Part shown: in pieces, positions 45,051 to 55,696 of the stretch
Numbering within the stretch: position 1 is the first letter of the stretch
How the letters are laid out: the number at the start of each line of letters is the position of its first letter
Origin: Dactylorhiza incarnata
Taxonomy: Eukaryota; Streptophyta; Magnoliopsida; Asparagales; Orchidaceae
Assembly: GCA_033032865.1 (NCBI GenBank)
Contig: JAWHQI010000327.1
Coordinates: 1,636,501-1,700,500 of the forward strand
Direction of reading: 5' to 3'
Length of the DNA stretch: 64,000 nt
Program-made: the position numbers and the translations under genes
The notes under the pieces: generated by a model
Seen by the model: the letters and a program-made list of their open reading frames with translations, nothing else
What the model was told of the DNA's origin: nothing
Database searches by the model: none

Positions 45051-45985
45051 GGAATCAGCGGGGTCAGAGGGAGGGCGGATTCCCCCCACTAACCCGCCTC
45101 CTGGGCGAGTGGGGGATCTCCCCACTCGCCCGCCTCCTGGGCGAGTGGGGGGTTCCCCACTTGCCCGCCTCCTAGGCGAGTGGGGGATCTCCCCACTCGC
45201 CCGCCTCATGGGCGAGTGGGGGGTTCCCCACCCCCCCCCCCCCCCCCCCCCCCCCCCCACCCCCCGCCTCCTGGGCGAGTGGGGGCTCTCCCCACTCGCC
45301 CGCCTCCTGGGCGAGTGGGGTTCCCCCCACTCGCCCGCCTCCTGGGCGAGTGGGGTTCCCCCCACTCGCCCGCCTCCTGGGCGAGTGGGGTTCCCCCCAC
45401 TCGCCCGCCTCCTGGGCGAGTGGGGGATTCCCCCCACTTGCCCTCTTCCTGGGCGAGTGGGGATCCCCCACTCGCCCGCCTCTTGGGCATCTGCTCAACC
45501 TGTCAGGTCAGCAAGTGGACGATGTCCATTCGCCCAGGCATGGTGAGCTCGGTTCATTTGGCTATCCGCAGTCCAATTTTGGCTATTCGCAGTCCATTTT
45601 TGGGAAAGTCTATAAGTAGACCCCCATGGGCACCTTGGGAAGGGTTGGTCACTACCCCCCCCCCCCCCCCCCCCCCCCCTTGCGTGTGTCTTGTGAGCAA
45701 GCACCCCCCTCCCTTGTCATCCTTCAGCTGACAGTGAGGTGGTTCTTAGTGCCCTCCAAGGTGCCCATGCTCAGCATTGGCTTGGGAGGGGAAGCGCTCT
45801 AAGATCTTCCGGGTATGTGGTGGGACCTCCGCGCTGCAGCTTAAGGGGTCCATTTGTGGATTCAAGTGTTTATCAAGTCCAAGTCTTTCAGTTCCTAGTG
45901 ACCGGTGAATGGTCTAGGCTTAGGTCAAGTAAGGGTTAGTCGCAACCCCCTTTCGAACGCTGAGACCGGGAAATTGGTTTCAACA
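45051..45985 (+). repeat. Element I LTR
   Basis: The right end GGTTTCAACA and the block GGGGAAGC..TCTAA(A)GATCTTCCGGGT match the F LTR. Upstream of TATAAGTA (45611-45618) lies an array of about ten 33-37 bp units at 45085-45485. Each is a palindrome of GGCGAGTGGGG and CCCCACTCGCC. C runs of 28 (45231-45258) and 25 (45655-45679) occur. Proline-rich open frames here are artefacts of the repeat. Confidence 0.7.
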
Positions 45986-45988
45986 TTC

Positions 45989-46005
45989 TGGTGCGGTGAG
46001 CGTGG
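45989..46005 (+). other. Element I primer-binding site
   Basis: TGGTGCGGTGAGCGTGG, identical to that of F, three bases after the LTR. Confidence 0.7.
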
Positions 46006-46040
46006 AAGCGACTAGCTCGGAAAGCTCTAAGCCAAGTCTC

Positions 46041-46734
46041 ATGGCCGGAAGCGATGAGTTGGGAGACTCACCCCCTATCAGCGAGTACCTGAAGAAGGGT
46101 GATTTTGACGAGTTCAATAAGTCGATCCTGGAGCTCTTGCGGATCGCACCTCCCCCTCGCGGCGAGTGCTCGACACCACCCACACCCGTGCTCACCTCGC
46201 AATCTCCGATGGAGGCGGAGCAAGCACATCAGCAAGGAGGGAAGAAGGAGGAAGCGAGAAGTCAGGGGGACCAGGGACCCCCCGTTGGGCAGGAGCAAGG
46301 CTGGGGGTTTCAACCACCAGTCGCCCTACCGACCTGGAGGCCGCCAGGAGGACTCCCTCAAGGCCAAGGAAGAGGCCATTTCCAAGGGAGAGGAAACTCT
46401 CAGGGGGAGCAGGGATGGTTCAACCCAGCAGGGTGGCAGCCAGACACAAGGCCATTGCAACCCTACCCCCTGCAAACCATGACGATTGGCCGAAAATAAG
46501 GAAATAAGAAGAGGGGTCGCGCAGGGAAAGAAGCAAGGAGGATGGCATTGCCATACTGTGACTTCCATCAGCAGGAGGGCCACGCGACATCCACATGCCC
46601 AGAGTTTCTGGAGTTAAGGAAAGGAAGAAGAACCTCGGCAGAGAGGAGACAACTATGCCCCAAAGGACCCGGAGGGAGCTGAGGAGATGGAGGAAGTGAT
46701 GAATGAGATGGCCAAGGTGCATGTGGCCGAGTAA
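46041..46734 (+). pseudogene. gag: Element I gag remnant
   Basis: ATG at 46041 (MAGSDELGDSPPISEYLK). A Gln/Gly/Pro-rich middle follows, then, in another frame, ALPYCDFHQQEGHATSTCPE, which matches the Cys/His cluster of F gag. It ends at TAA 46732-46734. It lacks a capsid core, protease and pol; at least one frameshift. Confidence 0.65.
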
Positions 46735-46804
46735 GCGCAAGGAAGCGCAATGTAATGGTATGTAATCTATTTATAATATATCAAAAGTAGTTAAAGATAG
46801 CATC

Positions 46805-47700
46805 TAAGTCGAGTCCTCGACTGGAGACCACTCGCCCGGGCTTGTTGATGCCGGTCGCTGGGTGGCTCATCAGGTAGATTCGTTTCAAGTCGGGTCCTCG
46901 ACTAGAGACCACTCGCCCGGGCTTGTTGATGCCGGTCGCTGGGTGGCTCGTCGGGTAGATTCGTTTTAAGTCGAGTCCTCGACTGGAGACCACTCGCCCG
47001 GGCTTGTTGATGTCGGTCGCTGGGTGGCTCGTCGGGTAGATTCATTTCAAGTCGAGTCCTCGACTGGAGAACACTCGCCCGGGCTTGTTGATGTCAGTCG
47101 CTGGGTGTCTCGTCGGGTAGATTCGTTTCAAGTCGAGTCCTCGACTGGAGACCACTCGCCCGGGCTTGTTGATGTCGGTCGCTGGGTGTCTCGTCGGGTA
47201 GATTCGTTTCAAGTCGAGTCCTCGACTGGAGACCACTCGCCCGGGCTTGTTGATGCCGGTCGCTGGGTGGCTCGTCGGGTAGATTCGTTTCAAGTCGAGT
47301 CCTCGACTGGAGACCACTCGCCCGGGCTTGTTGATGCCGGTCGCTGGGTGGCTTGTCGGGTAGTTTCGTTTCAAGTCGAGTCCTCGACTGGAGACCACTC
47401 GCCCGGGCTTGTTGATGCCGGTCGCTGGGTGGCTCGTCGGGTAGATTCGTTTCAAGTCGAGTCCTCGACTGGATACCACTCGCCCGGGCTTGTTGATGCC
47501 GGTCGCTGGGTGGCTCGTCGGGTAGATTTGTTTCAAGTCGAGTCCTCGACTGGAGACCACTCGCCCGGGCTTGTTGATGTCGGTCGCTGGGTGGCTCGTC
47601 GGGTAGATTCGTTTCAAGTCGGGTCCTCGACTGGAGACCACTCGCCCAGGCTTGTTGATGTCGGTCGCTGGGTGGCTCGTCGGATAGATTCGTTTGGGTT
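46805..47700. repeat. Element I tandem array 1, 84-bp unit
   Basis: About 10.6 copies, units containing GTCGAGTCCTCGACTGGAGA and CGGGCTTGTTGATG. The perfect core palindrome GAGTCCTCGACTGGA region is conserved. As 84 is 28 codons, both strands show long open frames that I regard as repeat artefacts. Confidence 0.9.
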
Positions 47701-47737
47701 GGTAAGGCTCCAAGAAGAGAAGCCGGTCTGAGGACGT

Positions 47738-49475
47738 GTTGAGTCCCTCCACCTCCAGGTGAGCTCGGCTCCCTGTTAGGTGTTGAGTTCCTCCACCTTC
47801 AGGTGAGCTCGGCTCCATGTTAGGTGTTGAGTTCCTCCACCTTCAGGTGAGCTCGGCTCCCTGTTAGGTGTTAAGTTCCTCCACCTTCAGGTGAGCTCGG
47901 CTCCCTGTTAGGTGTTGAGTTCCTCCCTCCAGGTGAGCTCGACTCCCCGGTAGGTGTGGAGTTTCCTCCACCTCCAGGTGAGCTCGGCTCCCTGTTAGGT
48001 GTTGATTTCCTCCACCTCCAGGTGAGCTCGGCTCCCTGTTAGGTGTTGAGTTCCTCCACCTCCAGGTGAGCTCTGCTCCCTGTTAGGTGTTGAGTTCCTC
48101 CACCTCCAGGTGAGCTCGGCTCCCTATTAGGTTTAGAGTTCCTCCACCTCCAGGTGAGCTCGGCTCCCTGTTAGGTGTTGAGTTCCTCCACCTCCAGGTG
48201 AGCTCGGCTCCCTGTTAGCTGTTGAGTTCCTCCACCTTCAGGTGAGCTCGGCTCCCTGTTAGGTGTTGAGTTCCTCCACCTCCAGGTGAGCTCGGCTCCC
48301 TGATTAGGTGTTGAGTTTCTCCCTCCAGGTGAGCTCGACTCCCCGGTAGGTGTGGAGTTTCCTCCACCTCCAGGTGAGCTCGGCTCCCTGTTGGGTGTTG
48401 AGTTCCTCCACCTCCAGGTGAGCTCGGCTCCCTGTTAGGTGTTGAGTCCCTCCACCTTCAGGTGAGCTCTGCTCCCTGTTAGGTGTTGAGTTCCTCCACC
48501 TCCAGGTGAGCTCGGCTCCCTGTTAGGTGTTGAGTTCCTCCACCTCCAGGTGAGCTCGGCTCCCTGTTAGGTGTTGAGTTCCTCCACCTCCAGGTGAGCT
48601 CGGCTCCCTGTTAGGTGTTGAGTTCCTCCACCTCCAGGTGAGCTCGGCTCCCTGTTAGGTGTTGAGCTCCTCCACCTCCAGGTGAGCTCGGCTCTCTGTT
48701 AGGTGTTGAGTTCCTCCACCTTCAGGTGAGCTCGGCTCCCTGTTAGGTGTTGAGTTCCTTCACCTCCAGGTGAGCTCGGCTCCCTGTTAGGTGTTGAGTT
48801 CCTCCACCTCCAGGTGAGCTCAGCTCCTTGTTAGGTGTTGAGTTCCTCCACCTCCAGGTGAGCTCGGCTCCCTGTTAGGTGTTGAGTTCCTCCACCTCCA
48901 GGTGAGCTCGGTTCCCTGTTAGGTGTTGAGTTCCTCCACCTTCAGGTGAGCTCGGCTCCCTGTTAGGTGTTGAGTTCCTCCACCTCCAGGTGAGCTCGGC
49001 TCCCTGTTAGGTGTTGAGTTCCTCCACCTCTAGGTGAGCTCGGCTCCCTGCCAGGTATTGAGTTCCTCCACCTCCAGGTAAGCTCGGCTCTCTGTTAGGT
49101 GTTGAGTTCCTCCACCTTCAGGTGAGCTCGGCTCCCTATTAGGTGTTGAGTTCCTTCACCTCCAGGTGAGCTCGGCTCCCTGTTAGGTGTTGAGTTCCTC
49201 CACCTCCGGGTGAGCTCGGCTCCCTGTTAGGTGTTGAGTTCCCCCTCCAGGTGAGCTCGGCTCCCTGGTAGGTGTGGAGTTCCCGCTTCCCACCTCGGGT
49301 CGAGTTCAGCTCGTCTAGAGGTGCTGAGTTTTTCTCCACCCAAGGTTCAGATTAATCTGACCCAAGGTGTTGAGCTTTCTCCACCTCCGGTTGGGCTCGG
49401 CCCATAGGAGGGTTCTTAAGTGGAGAAAGGTTTTCCTCCCACCTCAGGTCGAGCTCGGCTCGACTAGAGGTGTTG
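47738..49475. repeat. Element I tandem array 2, 44-bp unit, about 36-39 copies
   Basis: Unit: GTGTTGAGTTCCTCCACC followed by TCCAGGTGAGCTCGGCTCCC and TGTTAG. Copies vary by small substitutions and a few indels; the last 200 bp are degenerate. Almost every copy keeps a pyrimidine tract, CAG, then GTGAG. Confidence 0.9.
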
Positions 49476-51168
49476 AACCAGAGAGAAAAGCGAGCGGCGG
49501 GAGTGGCGATTTCGTGAATCTTCCGGACGCCGCCGACGGAGCTCTCAACGAGAGCTTCGTCCTCGTGGTAATTTCCTCCCGCTTCGTGAAACTTTTTCGT
49601 TAGGTCTTTTGTACCCTAACCTTTTCTAGCCCGATCTCTTGTAGATCTTGACTCCTCTCACCTTCTCATAACCCGATCTACAACGGGGAGCGATTCGGAG
49701 AGTTTTTCCAGCAAAACCTAAGGCAAGTGGTGTTCTTGCCCTTGCTCTTTCTCTTTGCCATATAACCGCTCCAAGCCGGTGCTCTCGATCTAACTGCGCC
49801 TTATCTCCTTTTTTATTCTCTATTATTGCTGCTAATAATTTGACATTATGCCAGTTAATGAAAGATCAAAAAGATTTTTGTTAGCTTCATATTTCCTTGA
49901 TTTTCCTCATTTGATACTTGCCTTATGGTATGATATGTTCTGTTGGGCCTCGCCCTTTCCCTTTGAAATTGCATGAAAATATAAATTTTGTTGGAGGCCG
50001 TACGCGGTGTGGTTTTTGCCCCCGGTGCGGTGCTCTTTTAAGCTTTTGATTAGGAGGTTGTACGCGGTGTGGTTTTTGCCCCCAGCGCGGTGTCCTCTTA
50101 AGCATTTTGATTGGGAGTCCGTACGCGGTGTGGTTTTTGCCCCCGGTGCGGTGCTCTTCTTTTGGATGAGCTGATCAGTCTCTTTAATTCTGAACAAGAG
50201 TAACATGATTAATAAGTTGAAAACGGATGGCTTTTCTTTTGCTTATGGCGAGTTTTGTCATTGCCTGTGTTCTCACCTTTGTTTGGTGAGCATATTCTGC
50301 TGATTTTTAGTTGCTCTGCTGTTTCCTTTTCTCCTGGTGATTAGATATTTCTGTTGTTTCTTTTCCTGTCGATTACTTGCTGCTAGCTTTGTCATGACTG
50401 ACCCTTGCAGCTTCTGTTTCCCTCCGGTCTCGCGGAGGTTTGCTTACTTTCTTATTTTATGCACCACTTGTACTTGTTTCTGAGGTGTTCTTTCTTTGAA
50501 TGCCTCAGGTTCCGGACAGTAGTAGGTGTTAGTGCGGAGCTTCTTTAGTTGTCGTCTTCTGACTCTCTTGAGGTAGAGCTTTCTGTGGACTTGTCGGCCC
50601 ATGGGTTCGTGTCAGGTGTTGACGCCCGTGGTGCCGTTTAGTTAGATTTTTGTTTCACTGCTGTTGTTACTTGTGGACCACTTTTGAACACTTGTTCTGG
50701 AATGGTTAGATATTGGTGGGCTTTATGGCTCCTTGTTAGATATGTTAAGGTAATTGTTGCATTGCATATCATGTTTTGAAATGCTAATCTCACTACTTTC
50801 TGCGCGTGATAAATCTACTTTTATATATAGTAAATCCACACATTCGATCTTGCATGGTGCACCTCACTAGGTCTTCATGTTCACTTAGGCCACTAAGTAA
50901 TTAAATCAAGTATTTTTCCGCTGCGTAAAACTATATTTTTAAAAGCGTGGACTAGTTGATCCACCTAGCCGAGGGGCGCGGCTTGTTAATCTTTTTGCAT
51001 AAATTATATTTAAATCTCTTTGAGTTAATAATAATATTTGCTTGACTGCGAAGAAGGATGAATTGCCTTAACGTCAGTAGGCGTCCCCTACGTGACGTGG
51101 CATCACAATGCGTAGTTTTCCCTACTCTGATAGCATTTTAAATGTTTGGGAAAATGCGGGTTGTGACA
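49476..51168 (+). repeat. Element H 5' LTR, right part
   Basis: It ends TTGTGACA before the primer site. It contains three copies of a ~59-bp unit (TACGCGGTGTGGTTTTTGCC then GGTGCGGTGCTCTT) at 49998-50160. No gene is seen in the remaining 1.5 kb. Confidence 0.7.
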
Positions 51169-51170
51169 GT

Positions 51171-51181
51171 TGGTATCAGAG
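51171..51181 (+). other. Element H primer-binding site
   Basis: TGGTATCAGAG, two bases after the LTR; the initiator-tRNA type site, used by many chromoviruses as well as copia. Confidence 0.85.
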
Positions 51182-51894
51182 AGAGGTTCTGTGAAAAAGG
51201 TAGTTGGGTGGTTTGGCGTGTGAGCCAAACAACCGCTATCCTAAGCAGAACCTCATTAGACCATTTCATTATATACACACACCGATATGTCATCAATATG
51301 TCTTGACTGAAGCATGGACACAACACTCATATCATGATAAGAAGTATACGGGGCATATTATGTAGTATGGGATGCATAATATGTGTTTGTATATGGATCC
51401 ACCATAGGTGGCAACATGTGACGGTTATGTAGTATGGGATGCATAACCACCATTACATGGATGCCCATTAGCACGTTTTCCTTTTTTTGTTACATGTAAT
51501 GTTATGTAGTATGGGATGCATAACATTACATGTGTACGCCGCTCATAACATGCATTAAGGCCTCTTTCTAGAATGCATAGCACTGCATACATTCATATCA
51601 TCGCATAAGCACGCGTGCTAAGTTAAAGACATACCAGATGACATATGTACACACATGATTTGAAAAGAAATTTAAATATTCATGCACTCATGTCATAGCA
51701 CAAGAGTCAATAGGATGATGATGCATCATCCTAAGTTAATCATGGCATCATTTCATGAAATTCCAGAACAAGGTAACAGCAATAGCAGGTTGTTTTCTTT
51801 CCTGTTCCGAATCGATCCGTGAATTTTTTCCGAGTCTGTTTGACTTAAGCTTTGTAAGTCTGTTTCTGATTGAATGTCCATCATTCTTATAGAC
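51182..51894 (+). other. Element H 5' leader with three loop-identical hairpins
   Basis: Untranslated leader between primer site and gag. Three stem-loops share the 12-nt loop TAGTATGGGATG: stems 51354-51362/51375-51383 (9 bp), 51423-51429/51442-51448 (7 bp) and 51492-51506/51519-51533 (15 bp). The outer stem bases differ among copies but always pair. The position fits a packaging or dimerisation signal; that role is inference. Confidence 0.65.
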
Positions 51895-53118
51895 ATGTCT
51901 CGTAGGAGAGTGACACGATCGACTCCCCTGCCTGAGGGAGAGTCTTCTGGTGGTCAGAGTGAGTCCGTGATCGAAAGCCTGCGACAGAGCAATTAAGCTT
52001 TGTCGAGGCAGTTGGTTGCGATGCAGACTCAGATTCAGTCCTTGGTGTCTGCTGCCTCGGCGCAGCAGCCTGTTGTGCAAGAACCGATGGTGAGCCCAGC
52101 CGTTCCTGCTCCCCTGGTGCCTCCAGTGGCATTGCCACCGGAGATGAACTTCATTTCACACTTTCAGCGTTTGGGACCTCCTACCTATGATGGTAGGGCA
52201 GACTTTATGGCCCTGGATGATTGGGTGATCAGCATGGAGGAGATGTTCTCCTATTCAGGTGTCTCGGAGGCTTCGAAGGTGATGGTGGCTGCTTATCAAC
52301 TGAAGGGTTTGGCTAAAGGTTGGTGGATTAGGGAAAAGGAAGGTCTCGCCGAGGGATGCTCTTGGGAGACGTTTAAGAAATTGTTGCTTAAGAAGTTCCT
52401 CCCTTCGGTTGAGCGCGACCGATTGATGAACAACTTTCTGCATCTGAAGCAGAGGCAGCTCACCGTCAGTGAGTACGAGATCGAGTTCAGCAAGTTGAGT
52501 AGATTCGCCCCCGAGTTGGTGGCCTCGGAGGAAGGTAGAGTGAAGCGGTTTTTGGGTGGTCTCACTGGCGACGTCCAGCAGTGGGCTAGCGCCTATGGGT
52601 CAAAGACTTATGTTGAAGCGGTGGAGGCTGCATTGAAGGCCGAATCTATTGAGAAGACGAAGATTCATGGGCAGCAGATAAAGAGTGATAAGAGGAAATC
52701 TGATGATCGGGAGAGTTCTAAGGCGTCTCACTCGGACTCGAAGAAGAGGGGTGTGGGGCACTGTAGCTTCTGTGGCAAGCGAGGCCATCAGTTCGAAAGG
52801 TGTTTCAAGAGGATCGAGGCGCTGGAGCCGTTAAAGGTTAGTGCAATTCAGGACGCACCTAAGGCGGTCCCAGTGTGCTCATTCTGTTCTAAGCCCGGGC
52901 ATGAGGCGGCCCGATGTTACAAGAAGGCTGGTTGTTGTTTCCTGCGTGGGCAAAAAGAGCATCGTAGGGCCGACTGCCCAAATTCGCAGACCGTGACTTC
53001 AGCGGTTCCTCTGCAGGCCTTGCCGCCGCCCCCGCAGTTCGTGGGCAAGACCAAAGGCAAGCTTAATGTGCTGACTAGAGAGGAAGCTCAAACCTCAGCG
53101 CACGTGATATCTGGTTAG
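51895..53118 (+). pseudogene. gag: Element H gag, one nonsense codon
   Basis: ATG at 51895 (MSRRRVTRSTPLPEGESS). TAA at 51994 (codon 34) is the only stop before 53116. A Retrotrans_gag domain runs from about FISHFQRLGPPTYDG through KGWWIREKEGL to KQRQLTVSEYEIEFSKLSRF. Two zinc knuckles follow: CSFCGKRGHQFERC at residues 290-303 and CSFCSKPGHEAARC at 328-341; a third, CFLRGQKEHRRADC, has lost one Cys. Gag packages the element RNA. The frame closes just before protease; see the possible 62-bp intron. Confidence 0.85.
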
Positions 53119-53175
53119 TTCCTTTCCTCCAAACTTATTCTCCTTTTTCTAAAATTTAGCTTACTAGTTGTCTAG
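53114..53175 (+). other. Possible 62-bp intron joining gag and pol of H
   Basis: It begins GTTAGT and ends TTGTCTAG, with a pyrimidine-rich middle and stops in the gag frame. Removing it puts gag in frame with the protease segment. No relative is available here to show whether it is spliced or simply an insertion. Confidence 0.35.
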
Positions 53176-54399
53176 TGACGCACGCTTATTTAGGTGAATT
53201 CAAGGTGAAGAATAAGTGGGCGCGTGTCCTATTTGATTCGGGAGCGTCTCACTCTTTCGTTGCTAGGAGTTTAGTTGATAGGCACCGATGGTCTATTGAC
53301 CGGTTGGATGATGCCTTGTCCGTTAAGTTTTCGTCTGGAGATCAGGTTACGTCAGATCGGGGTATCCGGGAGTGCCCCTTTTCTTTGGGTGGTGTCCAGG
53401 TTCTAGCGGATTTGAAGATGCTAGATTTGGCAGATTTCGACGTGATTCTCGGGATGGACTGGTTGTCCAAATATGATGTCGTGATCAAGTGCAAGGAGAA
53501 GCGGCTAGATTTCAAGTTGGGCGACGGACGTCCTTTGAGCGTTTATGGTTTACCTCGGGAGAGTTCTCTGATTATTTTTGCGGTACGTGCCCGCCGAGCT
53601 TTAGCCTCTGGTTGTTTGGGTTTTCTGGTTTCTATCTGCGCTGTGAATGCTTCTTGTGTGGACCCAACCGTGGAGGGTATCCCGGTGGTGCGAGAGTTTC
53701 CCGATGTTTTTCCGGACAAGCTTTCCGCTCTTCCTCCCGAAAGAGAGGTGGAGTTTTCCATAGACCTCGAACCAGGCACCCGGCCCATTGCCAAGGCACC
53801 GTACCGCATGGCGCCTCGTGAGTTAGAAGAACTGCGTGTTCAGCTGGATGAACTTCTGGAGTGTGGTTTCATCAGACCGAGTACTTCTCCATGGGCTGCT
53901 CATGTTCTCTTCGTAAAGAAGAAGGACGGTTCCATGAGGCTGTGTATCGATTATCGGGAGTTGAACAAGGTGACGATCAAGAATAGATATCAGGTGTCGC
54001 GGATTGATGATTTGTTCGACCAGCTGCGTGGGTGCACCAGATTATCAAAGATTGATCTTCGTTCAGGCTACCACCAGTTGAGGGTTCATGAGTCAGACAT
54101 TCCTCTGACGGCTTTTAGATCCCAGTATGGGCACTTCGAGTTCCTCGTGTTGTCCTTTGGTTTGACCAATGCGCCTTCTGCGTTCATGGATCTGATGAAC
54201 CGGGTATTCAAGGACTTTCTTGACCGTTTTGTGGTCGTCTTTGTCGACGACGTTCTCATCTATTCTCGCCGTGATGAGGAGCATGCCTATCACTTGCGTC
54301 AGGTCCTGTCTGTCTTGAGAGAGCATAAGCTGTATGCTAAGCTGAGCAAGTGCGAGTTTTGGCTGCCTCAGGTGTCCTTTTTAGGACATGTGGTGAGCA
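53175..54399 (+). pseudogene. pol: Element H pol, 5' part: protease and RT
   Basis: Aspartic protease with [11 protein letters not shown] (Asp codon at 53234) and [13 protein letters not shown] follows: [68 protein letters not shown] and catalytic FVDD near 54240-54251. The frame is open until E interrupts it after FLGHVVS at 54399. Apart from the insertion, this part has no internal stop. Confidence 0.9.
54395..54399 (+). other. Target duplication of E, left copy
   Basis: GAGCA immediately before the E 5' LTR; repeated at 60986-60990 after the 3' LTR. Confidence 0.92.
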
Positions 54400-55608
54400 T
54401 GTTGAAATTATTGAAGTGGAAGTGGAGGAGGCTTTTGGACCTGGGCGGTCTGGGAAGTGACCGGGTGGTCTGGCGTGACCGCACGGTCTGGCGGTCTGAC
54501 AATGGCGGTCTGTTCTATTGGTCAGCTGCAGCTTCCGGGGTTGACCGCTGGTCTGGTCCAAGGGCTGCTGGAGGAGGAGGTCGTGCGGTCTGGCTGTGAC
54601 CGCATGACGGGTGATCTTCCTCAGGGTCGCGCGGTCTGTCTCTGACCGCGTGACAAGTTGTTCTCTTCAAGGACGTGCCGGCCTGGCGTGACCGCACGGG
54701 TTGGCTCTTGAATCCGGTCTGGTGGCTTTCCAGAGGGTTCTGAAGGAGTTCGCGGACTAAGTCATTCGTAGTCGCGCGGTCTCAGTTCGCGGTCTCAGGA
54801 GGAGACCAGGAGGGCGAGCTGGCTGTGTTTGCGGTCTCAGGCAAACACAGGTGGTGGGTGACTTCTAGGCGGTCTGGCGATCTCCGTGTGGAGTCGTGTT
54901 CAGACCAAGGGAGTAGCGATCTCCCGCGGTCTGGAGTGAAGTCGGCGCTCACCAAAATGAAGCAGGAGGGTTGCTGTGATCGCGCGGGTTGACCGGTAAG
55001 GTCGCGCGGTCTGATGGGTGGTGACTCTATCTCATAGGGTGGTGACTGGATCAGGTCTCACGCCTATAAATAGGGAGCCACTGTTGCAGCAAATATAGAA
55101 CACACCAAGTGTAAGCCGAGTTTGCCTAGTTCCTGCGGTCTGTGTTTCTGACCGAGCGGTCTCTGATTGAATTCTTCCTTGTGCAGCTTCTGCGGATAGT
55201 GCAAGCAGCAGCGATCACCTCTTCCTCTGAAAGTGTTCGGGCGGTTTGCGGCTTGGAGTTGTGGTGCTGGAGTTCGGGAATCAGGAGATCGGCAAAGGAG
55301 CGGTCTGGTGCAGCGGTCTGGTGGTGTTTCGAGATCGGGAGTGGTTGCGGTCTGGCAGCAGCGGTCTGGCGAGCTGCTGAGTTCGGCAAGAGACCGTGCG
55401 GTCTCAGTTATCTTCAGTTTCTGTTATTTCTCCTTGAAGTTTTTTTGTGCTGACGAAATCATGTCTCGTCGAGCATGTCTTGCCCTGTAACTGAAGTGTT
55501 GCTATCAATAAAGATCGTTTTGTTTGCCTAAGATTGTCTCTGGCTGTTTGGCTTGCATCTCTAGTTGTTATTCCTGCTTGCTCTCACAAGGTCCGGAAAA
55601 ATTTCACA
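54400..55608 (+). repeat. Element E 5' LTR
   Basis: TGTTGAAATT to TTTCACA. GCGGTCTG and its partners GTGACCGC and AGACCGC fill 54425-55010, upstream of TATAAATAG at 55065-55073, and continue at 55130-55400. AATAAAG at 55508 is a plausible polyadenylation signal. Confidence 0.95.
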
Positions 55609-55620
55609 TGGTATCAGAGC
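55609..55620 (+). other. Element E primer-binding site
   Basis: TGGTATCAGAGC directly after the LTR; complementary to initiator methionine tRNA. Confidence 0.9.
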
Positions 55621-55696
55621 TAGGTTGGAGTTGAAAGAGCAGTGAATAACTTAGAGTAGCCATCGCCTTTGTGAAGAAGGAACCAGAGGAAGAGCA

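Larger units (their letters stand above)
45051..49475 (+). mobile_element. Element I: Tat-like non-autonomous remnant in the H LTR
   Basis: An LTR (to 45985) homologous to the F LTR, the same 17-nt primer site, a short gag, and then two large tandem arrays. No pol and no 3' LTR are seen. The outer limits are estimates from where H-like LTR sequence stops and restarts. Confidence 0.65.

Noticed and set aside
45109..45731. Proline- and glycine-rich frames on both strands
   Set aside because: Translations of the palindromic GGCGAGTGGGG array and C runs in the I LTR.
47024..47818. Long open frames on both strands
   Set aside because: Both are made by the 84-bp array (28 codons per unit); no independent evidence for coding.
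47738..49475. CRISPR-like array
   Set aside because: Units are contiguous with no unique spacers, and this is plant retrotransposon DNA; it is an ordinary tandem array.
55142..55490. Open frames in the E LTRs (also at 60519-60867)
   Set aside because: They lie in both LTR copies, have no known domain, and the genomic RNA structure explains the sequence; a small LTR peptide cannot be excluded but is unsupported.
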